From assembly GCA_963070105.1 (NCBI GenBank), contig OY718805.1, positions 4,026,001-4,090,000 of the forward strand: a DNA stretch of 64,000 nt. The letters run 5' to 3'. Numbering within the stretch: position 1 is the first letter of the stretch; each line of letters opens with the position of its first letter. The notes under the pieces were generated by a model that saw only the letters and a list, made by a program, of their open reading frames with translations, was not told the DNA's origin and did no database searches. The position numbers and the translations under genes are program-made. The DNA is from Litomosoides sigmodontis (lineage: Eukaryota; Nematoda; Chromadorea; Rhabditida; Onchocercidae). Of the stretch, positions 21,592 to 33,900 are shown in pieces.

Positions 21592-23207
21592 TTAAGATAT
21601 TCCATAGAGTTTCCTGATTCCGAGAATATCATCTTCTCCAAGTTCAAAGCCTCCTTTCAGTTGATCACTATAAACGAAATGTATTTGACATATAATAACA
21701 ATATTTTTTGAAACGAATAAATGTTTTAAAGCATATTTCAAACCTGTAATATGGATTCATTATAGCCTTTGGATCGTCGGAATGTCTAAGTCCAAGAGCA
21801 TGTCCAATTTCATGAAGGGCAACCTAAGAAAAAAAAGGATGCAACGAGATTTGAACTATTAATATTTAAGATTTAAGTTAGCAAATAAGGTCTTTTATTT
21901 TTTGTTCAGTAATATCTGAAGATATAATTAAAGAAATGAAAAAGAGAATGAAACAAACGTATCGAAGATCAAGCCCTGTACGTCCACTGATTGACCAATA
22001 TTCAGAACCATCGAAATGGATGATACCTTCTACAGGATAGCCGGAATGAGCTACAATTCCACCAAACCCATCAAACGATTCTTTATCACCATGAGCATAT
22101 TTAGCAAATAGAACATCAAAATTTGAGCCACTGTTTTCTGCGGTTCGATCTATTGGAGAAAGATCGTTGAATATGAGAGCGCCGCCTGATGAGTTTGACC
22201 ATTTCTCGAAAGCCTGCCGTACAATACCCCTTGAAAATAATGGATGTGATCATAAATTCACAAAATCTCAACTGTGCAAAATTGGCAGACAGAGGAACAA
22301 TGATTTACTTGTTGGGACGAATATATAATCAAATTCAGGAATAGGCGAAAATTTATGAATTGAATTCGATTATAAATTAATGAACTGAGATTTCTTTTTG
22401 AAGGAGATTTCCGAATAACAAGATGAAAGAGAGGATGACAAACTTCACAGCGACAAATTTGCGATCGTTTTTGAAAAGACGGAAAGGATCTCGAAATGAC
22501 CAAGACAGCGTCCTGATATACCATTTGTTCTTATTCAGGACTAAAATAGCCTCTGTAATTGAATTGAAAAAATAACAATAAATTTTTCTCAAACATACAA
22601 AACAGTTTTAATTACCATAATCAAATATGTTAATAGCTTTATGCTTCTTGACCTCATCCAACTAAAAAACTTTACATAGTAAATTTGTGTGGTAAGCTTT
22701 TTAATGATCAAAATTGATGGGTCATATATGATTTCAAAGTGTCGAGAATTCATTGAATACTTAGCATAAATTTCATGAATACAAGTCTTCAAAATTATTC
22801 ACTTACCATATCGTTTCTTCAGCCTAGGTTGCGCAAACTCAGATCCGCTCCTACCACAAATTCGCTTACCTCTATGCGGAGTTGATTTTGCTGTAGTTAC
22901 AACTGAATCTCTAAAAAAGGAAAACCTTTCATCAATAGTGTCAAAAATGATTTTCGTTCCATCAGCGATAGAAATTGATCAAATTTATTACACAAGAAGA
23001 TTGCAACATTTCATTTTTTCGATGGATTGTTAGAAATAATAAACGATGACTTTCAACTCCAATACATTTTATTACATACAAAGCAAATTTAAAAATCTCA
23101 TCGACTGCAACTAAATTTTATCTCGAATAAGAAAGAAACGAACGTGCTTACTGGATGAATACTGATGAAATAGCAACAGTAAATAAAAGTGGTGATAAAA
23201 TTAGCAT
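21592..23207 (-). CDS. Minimal secreted matrix metalloproteinase (matrilysin-like)
   Basis: Metzincin of the M10A family. Exons (minus): 23207-23152, 22910-22807, 22552-22444, 22229-21959, 21823-21744 and 21667-21592; 696 nt, 231 residues. Residues 1-19 form a signal peptide. The furin-type site RLKKR ends at residue 52, so the propeptide is only about 33 residues. It lacks the usual PRCGxPD switch but has one cysteine (C37, ICGRSG). The catalytic domain has the calcium and structural-zinc region ([23 protein letters not shown]), the active site [14 protein letters not shown] (H184, E185, H188, H194) and the Met-turn AIMNP (M202). It stops after [11 protein letters not shown], so there is no hinge or hemopexin domain. 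It is probably an extracellular-matrix protease for moulting or tissue remodelling; which nematode zmp gene it corresponds to is not clear. Confidence 0.93.
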
Positions 23208-23879
23208 CAGCCGTGAAAGCAGCAAAAGAAGGAGCAATGGATTGCAAATGTGTCGTTTATATAACCGACTTTCGTTCCATCAACAAATCATTGTCCGAAT
23301 TCGAGGATGACCCGATATCAGAAAGAAATCGGCACAATTCAACAGTCGAACACACAATGCATGGATGGATGTGCTACTTATCAATTAACTTTTCGAACTC
23401 ATGCCGTGTACCAATACAGTTAAAATCAAAAGGCTTTATTAAAATGCTCGTTTTTTTTTCTTGGAGAAAATGAATTGAATTTCTTTTCAGGAAGAGATTG
23501 ATTTAACCAATTTTTCGTGATGTCTGGCAATAAATGCGATGAAGAAATTTCGCTATCTTTATCTTTATCTTTTAAAAACTTTTCTTTTCAAATTTCATTT
23601 CATTTTTATTTTCTCAAAACAAGGAAATTATGAAATCGGCATTACTTTTACAATGAAAATTAGGAAAAAACAAATGGGATGTCCATAATTAAGCAATGAT
23701 TTGAAAATGCGAAATCTGCGCTATGCTTCATTTTCCTTCTTCATTCCTTTCTGAAATTCATTTTGATGCTAAAATTATGAACCATAAGATAGTATTTGTT
23801 ACATCACCGCCTGTCTGCTCAGGTATGCAGCCAGACTAAAAAAGAGTTGCAGCAAGAATATGCGATGGAATGAATTAGA
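23208..23879. other. Spacer between orphan membrane gene and metalloproteinase
   Basis: 672 bp separating two tandem minus-strand genes. The gap is on the long side for a nematode operon. A short plus ORF at 23189-23473 overlaps the metalloproteinase start and is treated as chance. Confidence 0.5.
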
Positions 23880-25667
23880 TTAGCAGCTTTCTACGATACC
23901 TGTGTTGTTCAGTCTTACCAATCTCCAACTGAGCTTCAAACAACCTATGTTGTTGAGACTGTCAATCCAATAGACTCATAAGATATCAGAAACTAAAATC
24001 TTCGGTAAATTTTCAGCACCGTAATCTTATTTTTTCAAATACAACTTGCTTTAAATATGCTAAGTTGAGGACTGCAATGTGAAGCACAGTTGCAAATGTT
24101 AGAAAAATGAAAACCTTGACGATAATGTTGAATCAGTTGCGATCTGAGTGTGGCCTACAAAGAAAAGAGATTTTGGAAGAGTTATATAGCACTGAATCAG
24201 AAAACGATCGGTTAATAATGTAAGTTGCTGGTTGGAACTTTTTTTTGCATTTTCTGGGAATGTCAAAATTTCCCTTACTTTCCTCGCTAGGTGAATTGAT
24301 TGCTGATTTCAATGATCCATTCGATCCTTTACTTGTTGCAATTGTTAGCTGATTGGTTGATTGTTCTTTTCTTGCTGCAATATATCACACTTACTGTTCC
24401 TTCTAAAAAAATTCAAAACTATTTAGTCTTATAAAAGTTTATTGGAAGTACGAACACATTGCTTAAGTCCACTTGTTTTCGAATAAACTCAAAGCTTCCA
24501 CACGATAAAGTAAAAAAAGTAAAAAAAAAAACTGAAAGAAAATAGAATATGATAGCCAAAAATGGAATAATGGTGTGTTTTATGACTTTAAATAGAAGTT
24601 CATTAAAAAAAGAAACTGTACCAAATTGATATCTTAAATTCGCTGAAATTGCTTCACTTTGAAAATTAATTTTGCTTTAGAACACGAGAATCGACCAGTA
24701 TTCCTCTAAGTAACCTAATGCACAACAAGTATTCTGCGATAGTAAAGTAAAAAAGAAAAACATACTGAGATCTTTCCGCTTGAAGAAATTTTCCTCCAAA
24801 TGCTCTCCTAAGCACTTCGATGAATTGGATGGAATGCGTGATGTGGATGTCGATGATGATTTTCGTGCTTCCAATGATTTCTTTAATATCGCGCTTTGAA
24901 AAAATTAAAGTGACAAAAATTTTTTTCAATTTTCTACAAAATTAGCACAAATTTATTGATAAAACGAAAAATGTTTACCTCGGCAAACATCGGTTTGTGG
25001 TAAATTTTTTCTGCAGTTTCCTTGCTGATCGACGAGTCTTCTTGACTCGTTCTTAAAAGTAAAAAAAAAAACGTCCCTTTGTAATCATATTATTTGCCTC
25101 AAAAAAATTTGTTTTCCCATAATTCAAAAAAAAACTAAAATCTTCCTTAGACATGATTTCATCATCTTAAAGAAATGTTAAAGAATTCGAAGAGCAAAGC
25201 AACAACCTCTCCTTTCTCAGGCTTGTTTTTCCAGAATTACTACGGCTTTCGGTAATGACCTCCGTTAGACTGTATTTATTATTTTCCAGCTAAAAAGATC
25301 ATAAAATTGAAATAAATAACACTTAAAGAAAAAATATTTATGCAAATGGATAAAAAGAAATAGATATTTGCGTATGGTTAAGGTTAGACTGTTTGGTGTC
25401 ACAATTATTGTTACTCCTCCAGATCTGCGCTACCTTTCCAACATAAAAAAAATATGAAAGAAAAAAAGCACTCAGTAGTGATTTTTAAAAACTAACATTT
25501 GGTTGCATTAATCGTACAAATGAATATAAAACTTCACATATTTGTATGATGATAAGAAGAAGAATGATAAATGTTAAAAGTATAGCAGCGAAGCGCAGCG
25601 AATATATTCCTTCCATCACAAATGTTGAAAATTCCTTGATTGTCATCACCACTTTCAATATTCCCAT
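23880..25667 (-). CDS. Unrecognised single-pass membrane protein, seven exons
   Basis: No family recognised. Exons (minus): 25667-25497, 25289-25207, 25051-24979, 24880-24766, 24154-24115, 23944-23919 and 23899-23880; 528 nt, 175 residues. All six junctions have plausible GT-AG sites and consistent phase, the main evidence that it is real. Residues 1-57 contain one strongly hydrophobic helix (FAAILLTFIILLLIIIQICE) after a short N-terminus. The rest is hydrophilic, rich in Ser, Glu and Lys, and probably disordered (NKYSLTEVITESRSNSGKTS, EARKSSSTSTSRIPSNSS), with no further helix or cysteine pattern. The acceptors of exons 3 and 4 are the weaker AAG type. It lies upstream of the metalloproteinase on the same strand. 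It could be a nematode-specific gene; the small last three exons are less certain. Confidence 0.6.
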
Positions 25668-27923
25668 AAATGCCTTTTGATAAACTGAACAATGGAAATT
25701 TTCGAAATCGATGAGGTCATTACTTCATAACTATCCCTTTTCCGTTCGTTTGTAAATAATAGCTATTATTTTTTTGCATTCACTTCCAACTGATAAGAGA
25801 TTATGGTACGGAGAAGTGTCTTAGAATAACCAGAAAACGTAGAGCAAGTAAAAAATTAAATTAAATTGCAAAATTTAAAAGTTAAAAGTGCATCAGAAAA
25901 TAGGCTGGAGAGGATCATGTATTCTCTTTTCGTGTACCTTCGAAAAATATCAGAGGCTATCAAATTTTCTGACCGCTTTCAGCTTTTTTAGTAGGTGCAA
26001 CTGAATCAAATTAATTCCACCGGTTCTATTATAGAAAGCAATGATTATGACAAGGAAATATCTCGTTCCTTTTCTGCAAATAAATTAGCTAGTGATTTTT
26101 AAATTCGCAGGAAGGAAATCTGATCAATCATCGAAGTAGCAGCCCCTTTATCAGATTATGTTCCATAAAGAATTAATTATGATAATGACTGATATTTATA
26201 CGTTTCAGATACTGATTAAATTAATTTAAAGGTAACCAATGTGTATTGTCGATCAACCAAATATGGTTTGAATTTTGAATGTGCAAGTGATCGACAAATG
26301 AATTCTGAGAAGGACCGATAATCTCTCTAGTTCACACACAGATTTGTGAAAAGTCAAAAGTATGAAAGGAATATAACGATTCAACTTTATTCCACCTTTT
26401 TGCTTTTAGCAAGAACTCATAAATATTACTTTTCTGATTCGTTTTCCCATTGATGTTTGATATTTTTTGGACTTGCTGTGTGTTCTTCCAAGCCGCAACA
26501 ATTGGATATCCTACAATTTCCCCTTAGAATTTTCTTTCCGCTGAACAGGATGGAAGAATTCATATTTGCAGCTCATTTTCCTCATGAATGAGAACGATCG
26601 AACTTACTCTGCAAGAAATAAAGTTAGAAAATTTGGCTCTGTAAAGCACTTTTTTTAGGCTGCTACCTTTTAATTGTTCAAAATTTAGGATATTTTTGGA
26701 ATTCAGGCATCTTGAAATATTTTAGCAACAATATCTCCGAAAAAAATATCTCAGAAATACTGATTCACTCGCACACATAACGAACAGTGATCCTTAGCGA
26801 GCGAGTTTTTCGAATAAACGTCTTGGGCGGTTTTAGCAAAAGTCACGTAGGTTGATCCATTCCAAATTTTGCTAGAAGACGCTGCGCTTTTTTAGGTATC
26901 CATTGTGTTCATGAGGTTGATTGGTGCATCTGGTGCATTTTGCTGATTGCTTTTTCCGGTGAGTGAGGTGAAAGGGTTCGCGTGAAGTATTTTCTGCCGA
27001 TGAGTGGGGAAGATGAGTTTGCGTGAAGGCTTTTCTCCTATATTGAAAAGCAAGCATTTCCTTCCTTGTGGCGTACTTTCAGCAACATCCGTTCATTTAC
27101 TTCTGAAGAAAGTTTCAAGACGTGGTCGTTTTGGTTTTAATTTTCACTAATGCAGGATTACTTTCCATTTATCCGGAAGTTTGGGAATGTATTTTACCCA
27201 ACCAAAGGCTTTTCCACTTTCTTCAAGCTTTTTTTCCCTTGCAAATTATAAAACATCCGAACATCACCGTTCGAATCAGTGAAAGAAGGGTTCAGGATTT
27301 TGGCAGTTGTAGAGGATACAACTACGGGCAAAACGGATACAAATGCAATGGTAGATGTTGTAATCCTGAAGCAATAACATTCAAAAAGTGAAGCAGCTGC
27401 AGTTTGCGTGACTAAACTTTTTTGATTTTTCTTGTTATTGCATCGATCACATGTTTCCAGAGTTGTACATTTGCAGGTGTATCCATTTATGTACTTACTT
27501 GCATTAGAAAATTTCCTAACTTATTAATAGTTTTGAAGTTTCAGTGTCGTGACGTCACAAGATTTCTTGTTCCGCAACTGAATATACGGTGTATTTGTAG
27601 AATTCTGCGATTTCCTTCTACGAAAAACCGTAATTCATAAGCATTTTCGTTGTTTTCGATCTCTTTTTACTTGGATACATAAAGTCTCAAATGCGGTATT
27701 TTCTCATACGATAATATGTAAAAAATTTGTGACGGTGCAAATGTTCACTAACAGATGATGAATAGTTTACATAGTACAGTTTACATGTGAAATCATATGA
27801 CATGCATGATTACATAAAGGAATAAAAGTGACGTGCTTCTTAGCGCTTCGTAAAACTCGGTGTGGTTCTTTTCAATCCAGATCAGCAAAATTCTACCGCG
27901 GGAAACAATAGAAAGCAGGAAAA
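25668..27923. other. Intergenic region upstream of anillin
   Basis: About 2.2 kb between divergent genes. An open stretch ending at 27391 (+) encodes a Cys-rich tail and a possible small exon lies at 26896-26960; both are uncertain and reported as a finding. The rest shows no recognised element. Confidence 0.4.
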
Positions 27924-30900
27924 ATGGATGAAGATACGAAGAACTCCTCTGAAGTGCGAAACAATGAGACCAAAACATCATCTGTAACCCACGTCGTTAG
28001 TTCATTCATTCTCTACTAAGATTGTGGACATTTTTAAGTAGTTGAATAACGAGGACTGCGGAAGTTCAACATCGATATATACCATGATATGCTACAGGCA
28101 AGAGATGATGCTGATACTCAGTAGTTAGTTGTAAAGTCAGTTAACGATAAACGAAAAAAAAATGGAATTAAAAACGTCTTTAGGATTCTGTGGGACGTGA
28201 AGCGACTGAGCTTGAAATTGTGTCCGCGCTAAATGTTCAAGATACTACCGCCATACCCGATGAGGTTCCGAATTTCTGCTTCTCAAAAAATGCAAAAATC
28301 TCGCCCTTCAAAAGATATGCTTTCCGGATTACGACTTACATAAAGTAGGATGTTGCAGATAACAGCTCTGAGCATGCAAGACATTGAACTGGATAACGAA
28401 CATGATCTTAATGACAATACCATTTTGATGTCTAAAGATGTAAGTCCCTTGGAATCTCTGAATTTTAAAATATCTCTAATTTTTACTTTGTTAATCTTCA
28501 TTGATGCAGTCGTTGAACAGTTTACCGTTTCGAAAGTAAAATAGTATTCGCAACATCACCCCTTAGTGCAACTTATCACTGTTTCTCGTATATCAGACCA
28601 CTCTCCAAGATAATTCATCAAGTAGTATTATAAATAATAATCAACAAAATGATTTTTAGAAAAGTAATGTTGTCAGAGGAGAGTGTTATGATGTTTATGA
28701 ACAGTATTTGTTTCCACAACAATGAAAAAACATTCAAAACTTTTGCAAAAAATGTTTCTTCATTCTGTGTTCTCTTTAAATCACAAGGCTTGTTTTTGGA
28801 TTCCTGATTGTAATCAAGTGATGTTTTGTGCGATATTGAAAGTGAAAGCACCTATGAACTGTTTTCGTAACAAGAGAACTTACCTAAAAAATTGTAGCTA
28901 TGTAATGTGAGCAAATCACGAAGTTCGAAAACGAAGGAGATTAATGTTAATCTGTCATGGAACTCTTGCTTTGAGGTTTGCAATGTAATACAATTAATAT
29001 ATTCAAGCAAAGTGGCGTTTATGTTGGAAATATTGTCTGATTAATGAGCTTGTAATAATTTACTGTAACCAACAGAAAGATCGACAGCAGTGCATCGTCT
29101 TAAATAAGAATTGTGTGATAATTGGGCATAATTTCTTTAAAATATCTTTTGCTAAACAATTCAATCCGCTTCATCACTTCCACATCATTCTTAAAATTAC
29201 ATTCCGTTCTTGTTAAAGCGGAGAATATAAAAAGTATCCATTTTAACGATGTGGTTTTCTATTCAATTGGATATTTGACTCAAAAATTTCAGTTGATTAG
29301 GCGAGAAATATTTGACGTTATATTTTATCTTAGTATAAACACACATTAGTGTTTGCAGCTTCGTCTCGATTCTGGCGATTCCCAAAACCGATATACCAGT
29401 AAGCCAAAACAAGCTATATCACTGGAAATTCTTCCCATTAGGGTAATAAACTGCTTAGTTCACTTTGCCTGTGTAAGTCTATGAGAAGGGAAGATTATTA
29501 TTCAAGATCGATTTTGTAATTCCTTTTCCAGAAAAATTTGAAAAATATTATTCGGACTTCGAGTGATCCTGAACAAAAACTTGATTCTTTACCGGAGAGG
29601 CACTTTTATTTTGAGGTAAATTTTGCCTCATTTGCTTTTGCAATATTATGTTACCTGTTTTTAGCGTTCTCCAACGTGCCATAAGGTTAACTCAAAGTTG
29701 CTTGTCTAAAAAGACGTTAATTAGAAAATCTAAATTACCAGTTCTGCCATGTACTGCTGTAACACGTGGTAATGTTTTTACTGAAACTGTAATTGATTGT
29801 TTTCAGTTAAACCACGATACAGATGTAGCTAATAGCACGGGTGATGTGGACAAGAGTTTATCAACTTCCAAGAAAAACTTATGTAATAACGTTAGTTGCT
29901 AAGACTGTATCAAAATATACCTCAGATATCAAAATTTAACATAACTTATTGTACGTGAATTAGGTGAAGCAAACAGTTTGAAAGTTCTACTTTTACTTTG
30001 AAAACCGTTTAAGCATTAAAGTATGTTGGGAAGTGATTCTATTCGAGTACATCGTTTGCTAGTTGTTGCATTTAATCTATGTCCTATGCTTACACCGAGA
30101 ATGAGGCAAGAATATGCATCTGTTATCGTATGTAGTTAGTGTTCATTTTAAAACGGTCTCGTCTTTTATTTAAATATACTGAAGTGTCCATTCATATTTA
30201 AGCGTAATGTTGAGTTTAGATCTGTAAACAGGAATTACATCGCATTCACAGAGAATATGGGGTGATGTTTCTAACCAAGCTACAGTTCACTAGAATTCTG
30301 AAGCAAATTTAAGCCTTTAGGGTGATGGACTTTTTATGTTCATAATTAAAATCGTCAAAGTACAGGTTTTCAAAATGTATAGAGGTTTTGCATGTAATTG
30401 GTTAAAGCATGAAAAGTAGTTCAAATAACAAGATCTTTAAGTTCTTTGGCTTCATTACTTTTCAGAATTTGCATAATGGAGTGTATCGAGTATTTGACGA
30501 TTGCCTCAGTGCTATGTATGATAAGGCATCTAATAATTCACGCTTTACATTGAGATGGAAGAGCCTTTCTCTTTCTTCGGTTTGCTGAATATTTTACATG
30601 ACTAAACGATAGCATATGCTTACTGAATTATTTCTGTGTGGATTATTTAGTCTTCACATTATGAATAAGAATTTATTCGATTTTTACTTATCAGATTGAA
30701 GAGAAAAAACAGTTTAAATTTTCCGAAAATGTCTGTATTGTTATAGAGACGTAAATTAAACGGAAGAATTCATGATTCACTCATTGAAAATTTAAGATTT
30801 GTTTTTCAGCAAAATTGTAGTCGTACTGCAATCTTCACAGCAAGTTGGAATATAAACGCAATTGGCATTGGGCAGGCAAGTAAAAGTGTTTATTCATTTT

Positions 30901-33900
30901 TTCGAAAATGTATTTGATATTTTGATTGCTGTTCCGTTTTTGTCAGAAATGAAGATATTAGCCTTATTTTAGGTTACTTCAATTTCTGAAAACAACGTAT
31001 TGACATCGGCTACTGGATTCTCACTTAATGCATCAGGGCATCAAAAAACACTGTTGAGTAAATCATGTGACTGTATATCGTTAACGGAATTACCGTCTAA
31101 CCTTACACCTTCATCTATGTATAGCAACAAAAGTTTTAATGATTCCATCCCATGGGTTAGTACTTTCAAGAAATTTCTTAATTTGAAAATATAGTTATAT
31201 ATATTACTTAAACGTAATTTCTAGGGTGATGTTATCCCTTCGATGGAGTTGCAGATTCAAACGTCGAGAAATAGTAACTTTGCAGCTGAAGAGGTAGGCA
31301 AGAAATTCGCAGTTCTGAAATTTGAGCATTATTAAAATACTTTAAGTTTTTTAGTAAATGTGATTTTTCAGGAGAAAAAATTTTCTTCTGGCAATTTTCT
31401 AAAAATTTAGACTTTAAATGACACACTATTGCCTTGCGCAATGCCACCAGATATCGATCACACATCAGGACTTGATTTCAATCAAACGCAAATTAGCCGT
31501 CAAGAATATGTTAGAGACAAAACGAATGTTGAACATAAAACGAAGGTCGTAAGCTATATGTTATTGTGACTATTATGAGAATGACAAACAATGAAAATTA
31601 AATAAAAATTACATTGATGCGCGTCTTGTTCGTAAGGAGCTATAATGCTTTTTTGTACCTTCTTATTTACGTACATATCTGGTCAGGGTATGTGATATGA
31701 AAAGTTGGCTTTTAGAGGTGACAGAAAAAAACAGTATATTGGTCCATCACACTAGTATGTTCACCTTTTTGCTTTATGAAGACTTTTTTCCTGAAAGTTT
31801 GATTATGATTTGTATATTTGTGTTTGGAATAAAATTCACTTAAACCTCGTTACTTTTCTTGGTAGGCTTTTTGTATTCTAACTTCTCCAGGAACTATTCA
31901 AAGACGCATTGAAAAGAAATTCATTTGTCACGCAGAGTACTATTACTTATCCAGTAAATCACTTGGAAATGCAGCGTTTTCCGAACAGCACTTATCAATT
32001 CATTTACGAAGGAAAAGATGAGGGAAATGGTGACACGCAGATGGCTGCTTTATCCCGAGATCAATATTCACAAACTAAAGAACCTGTAGTGACACAGTCA
32101 TTGGAGGTAAACTGTTGCATTTCGAGATCCAGTAATACTTTCAAGACTTTAGTTCTGTACTTTTCCGATTCAGGATACAAATAAAGCAGTATCTGTGTTA
32201 AACATGATGTTACAACGACGCTTAAATAACGATGGAAGTCAGAATGCATCTTTCGCCCAAGAACGATCGAACAGTTTTTATTCAACGCCACCTACGGGCC
32301 CAAAATTGTCACCACAAAAGATTTTGAATATTCAAAGTTTCGCAGTACGTTTTTTTTTTTATTTAACATTACATCTTTTGTTTTTCTCTTACTTTGCATG
32401 AGAGTATATCACATTATTCCTACGAGTTATTAATGTAATCTCACAGCTAATGCTTATATCTTTTTCAGGAAACCAACGAATTAAACAATGATTTTGTTGA
32501 CGGAACTGATGCCTTATTACCGAATTCAAAATACTTGCCAGCTGAATCTGAGGTTATTTCATTTAAACCTCCACTTATACTTATATTGGCCAAGAGGTCA
32601 TTTGTTTTAGCTGCTTCAGTGAACTTCACTTATAACCGTTTCCTTATTATATTTAGTCATTTCACAGTTCTTAGTTGTAGAGTGTTTGAAAGTACTCATT
32701 GACTGTAGAACGTAGGGTTTTACCAGGCAATTTTCAGTTTCTACTAATTTTGCGAAGTTCTACTAAGCTCAGTACTAAGTTACTTAAAAAAATCTAGTGC
32801 AAAATAGTTGTAAAAAACTGTACAGTTATTTCATATGAATGAAAAGGCGACAGTGGTTGTGGACCAGCAATATAAATGTATAGTCCAGAAAACGAAAGAA
32901 AACTTAAAACAGCATTACCATGAAAATAACTCGGAGGAAACATCGCAAAAATCGGGCAGTGATGGCCGCTCAACAATTCGGTATGCTTTGTAGTCAGAAA
33001 CAAATCATCCTTTTGAGGAAAAGATATTTACAAGGCCTCCTCGAAAGTACATGTACTTTGTGGAGATATCGTAGAAAATTCAGTGCAAGGATTCATATGC
33101 TGGATTTTTATGTTTGTAGCGGAAACCCAAACCAAACTTCTCACAACATTTCTGTAATGATTTTCTCACCATCATATATGTATGTTATTAATTTATGTGC
33201 TTGTTTAAATCGTGTCTCGCTTAATCATAATCTGGAATGCAACAGTTTTGTGAAGCTATAAAATCTGGATTGATATCTCTTCAGGAGGCATGTAATGATA
33301 TTGAGTGAACCTACTTGCTCTATTCAAACCATCTTTCATCAAAAAGTATTGATACTTCTCATAATAAAAAAGATTTTGTAGTTGATTCATTCAAAAGCAA
33401 CAACTGTGCATGCTCTTGTGCTGATATTTTAGGATGGGTCTTGTTGCTGATATTTTAGCGATAATTTTGATTACTAGTAAATGTCATTTGTAAACCAAGT
33501 CTCACTTGATGTTCTTGCTATTATGCATTACAGAGACCGTTTGCCAAGAGGACAAACGCGTAAATTGGCATCATTGTTTGAAACGATGAGTGATGCAGCA
33601 AGTGTTGAAATGTCTCGAGAAATAAGTCACTTAAAACGGCGCGGTAAATCAGTTCCACCGAATATTATCGGTAAAACCTATCATCGGGAATCCAAAATTA
33701 ATATAAAAGAACTTTTTCAAGGTTCGTTTTATCTCTTTCTCTCCTCGAGCTTTTCGAAGCTCAGTCCTCGACTATTTCCCAACTTAGAAAGTTCAATATT
33801 TCAGATGATTTCTTGGAACAACGATCCGTCCTGACTACACGTTCAGTGAGATATGAAACTGATTTAGGTCTCATGCATACAGACAAAAAAAGTGGGTTTA

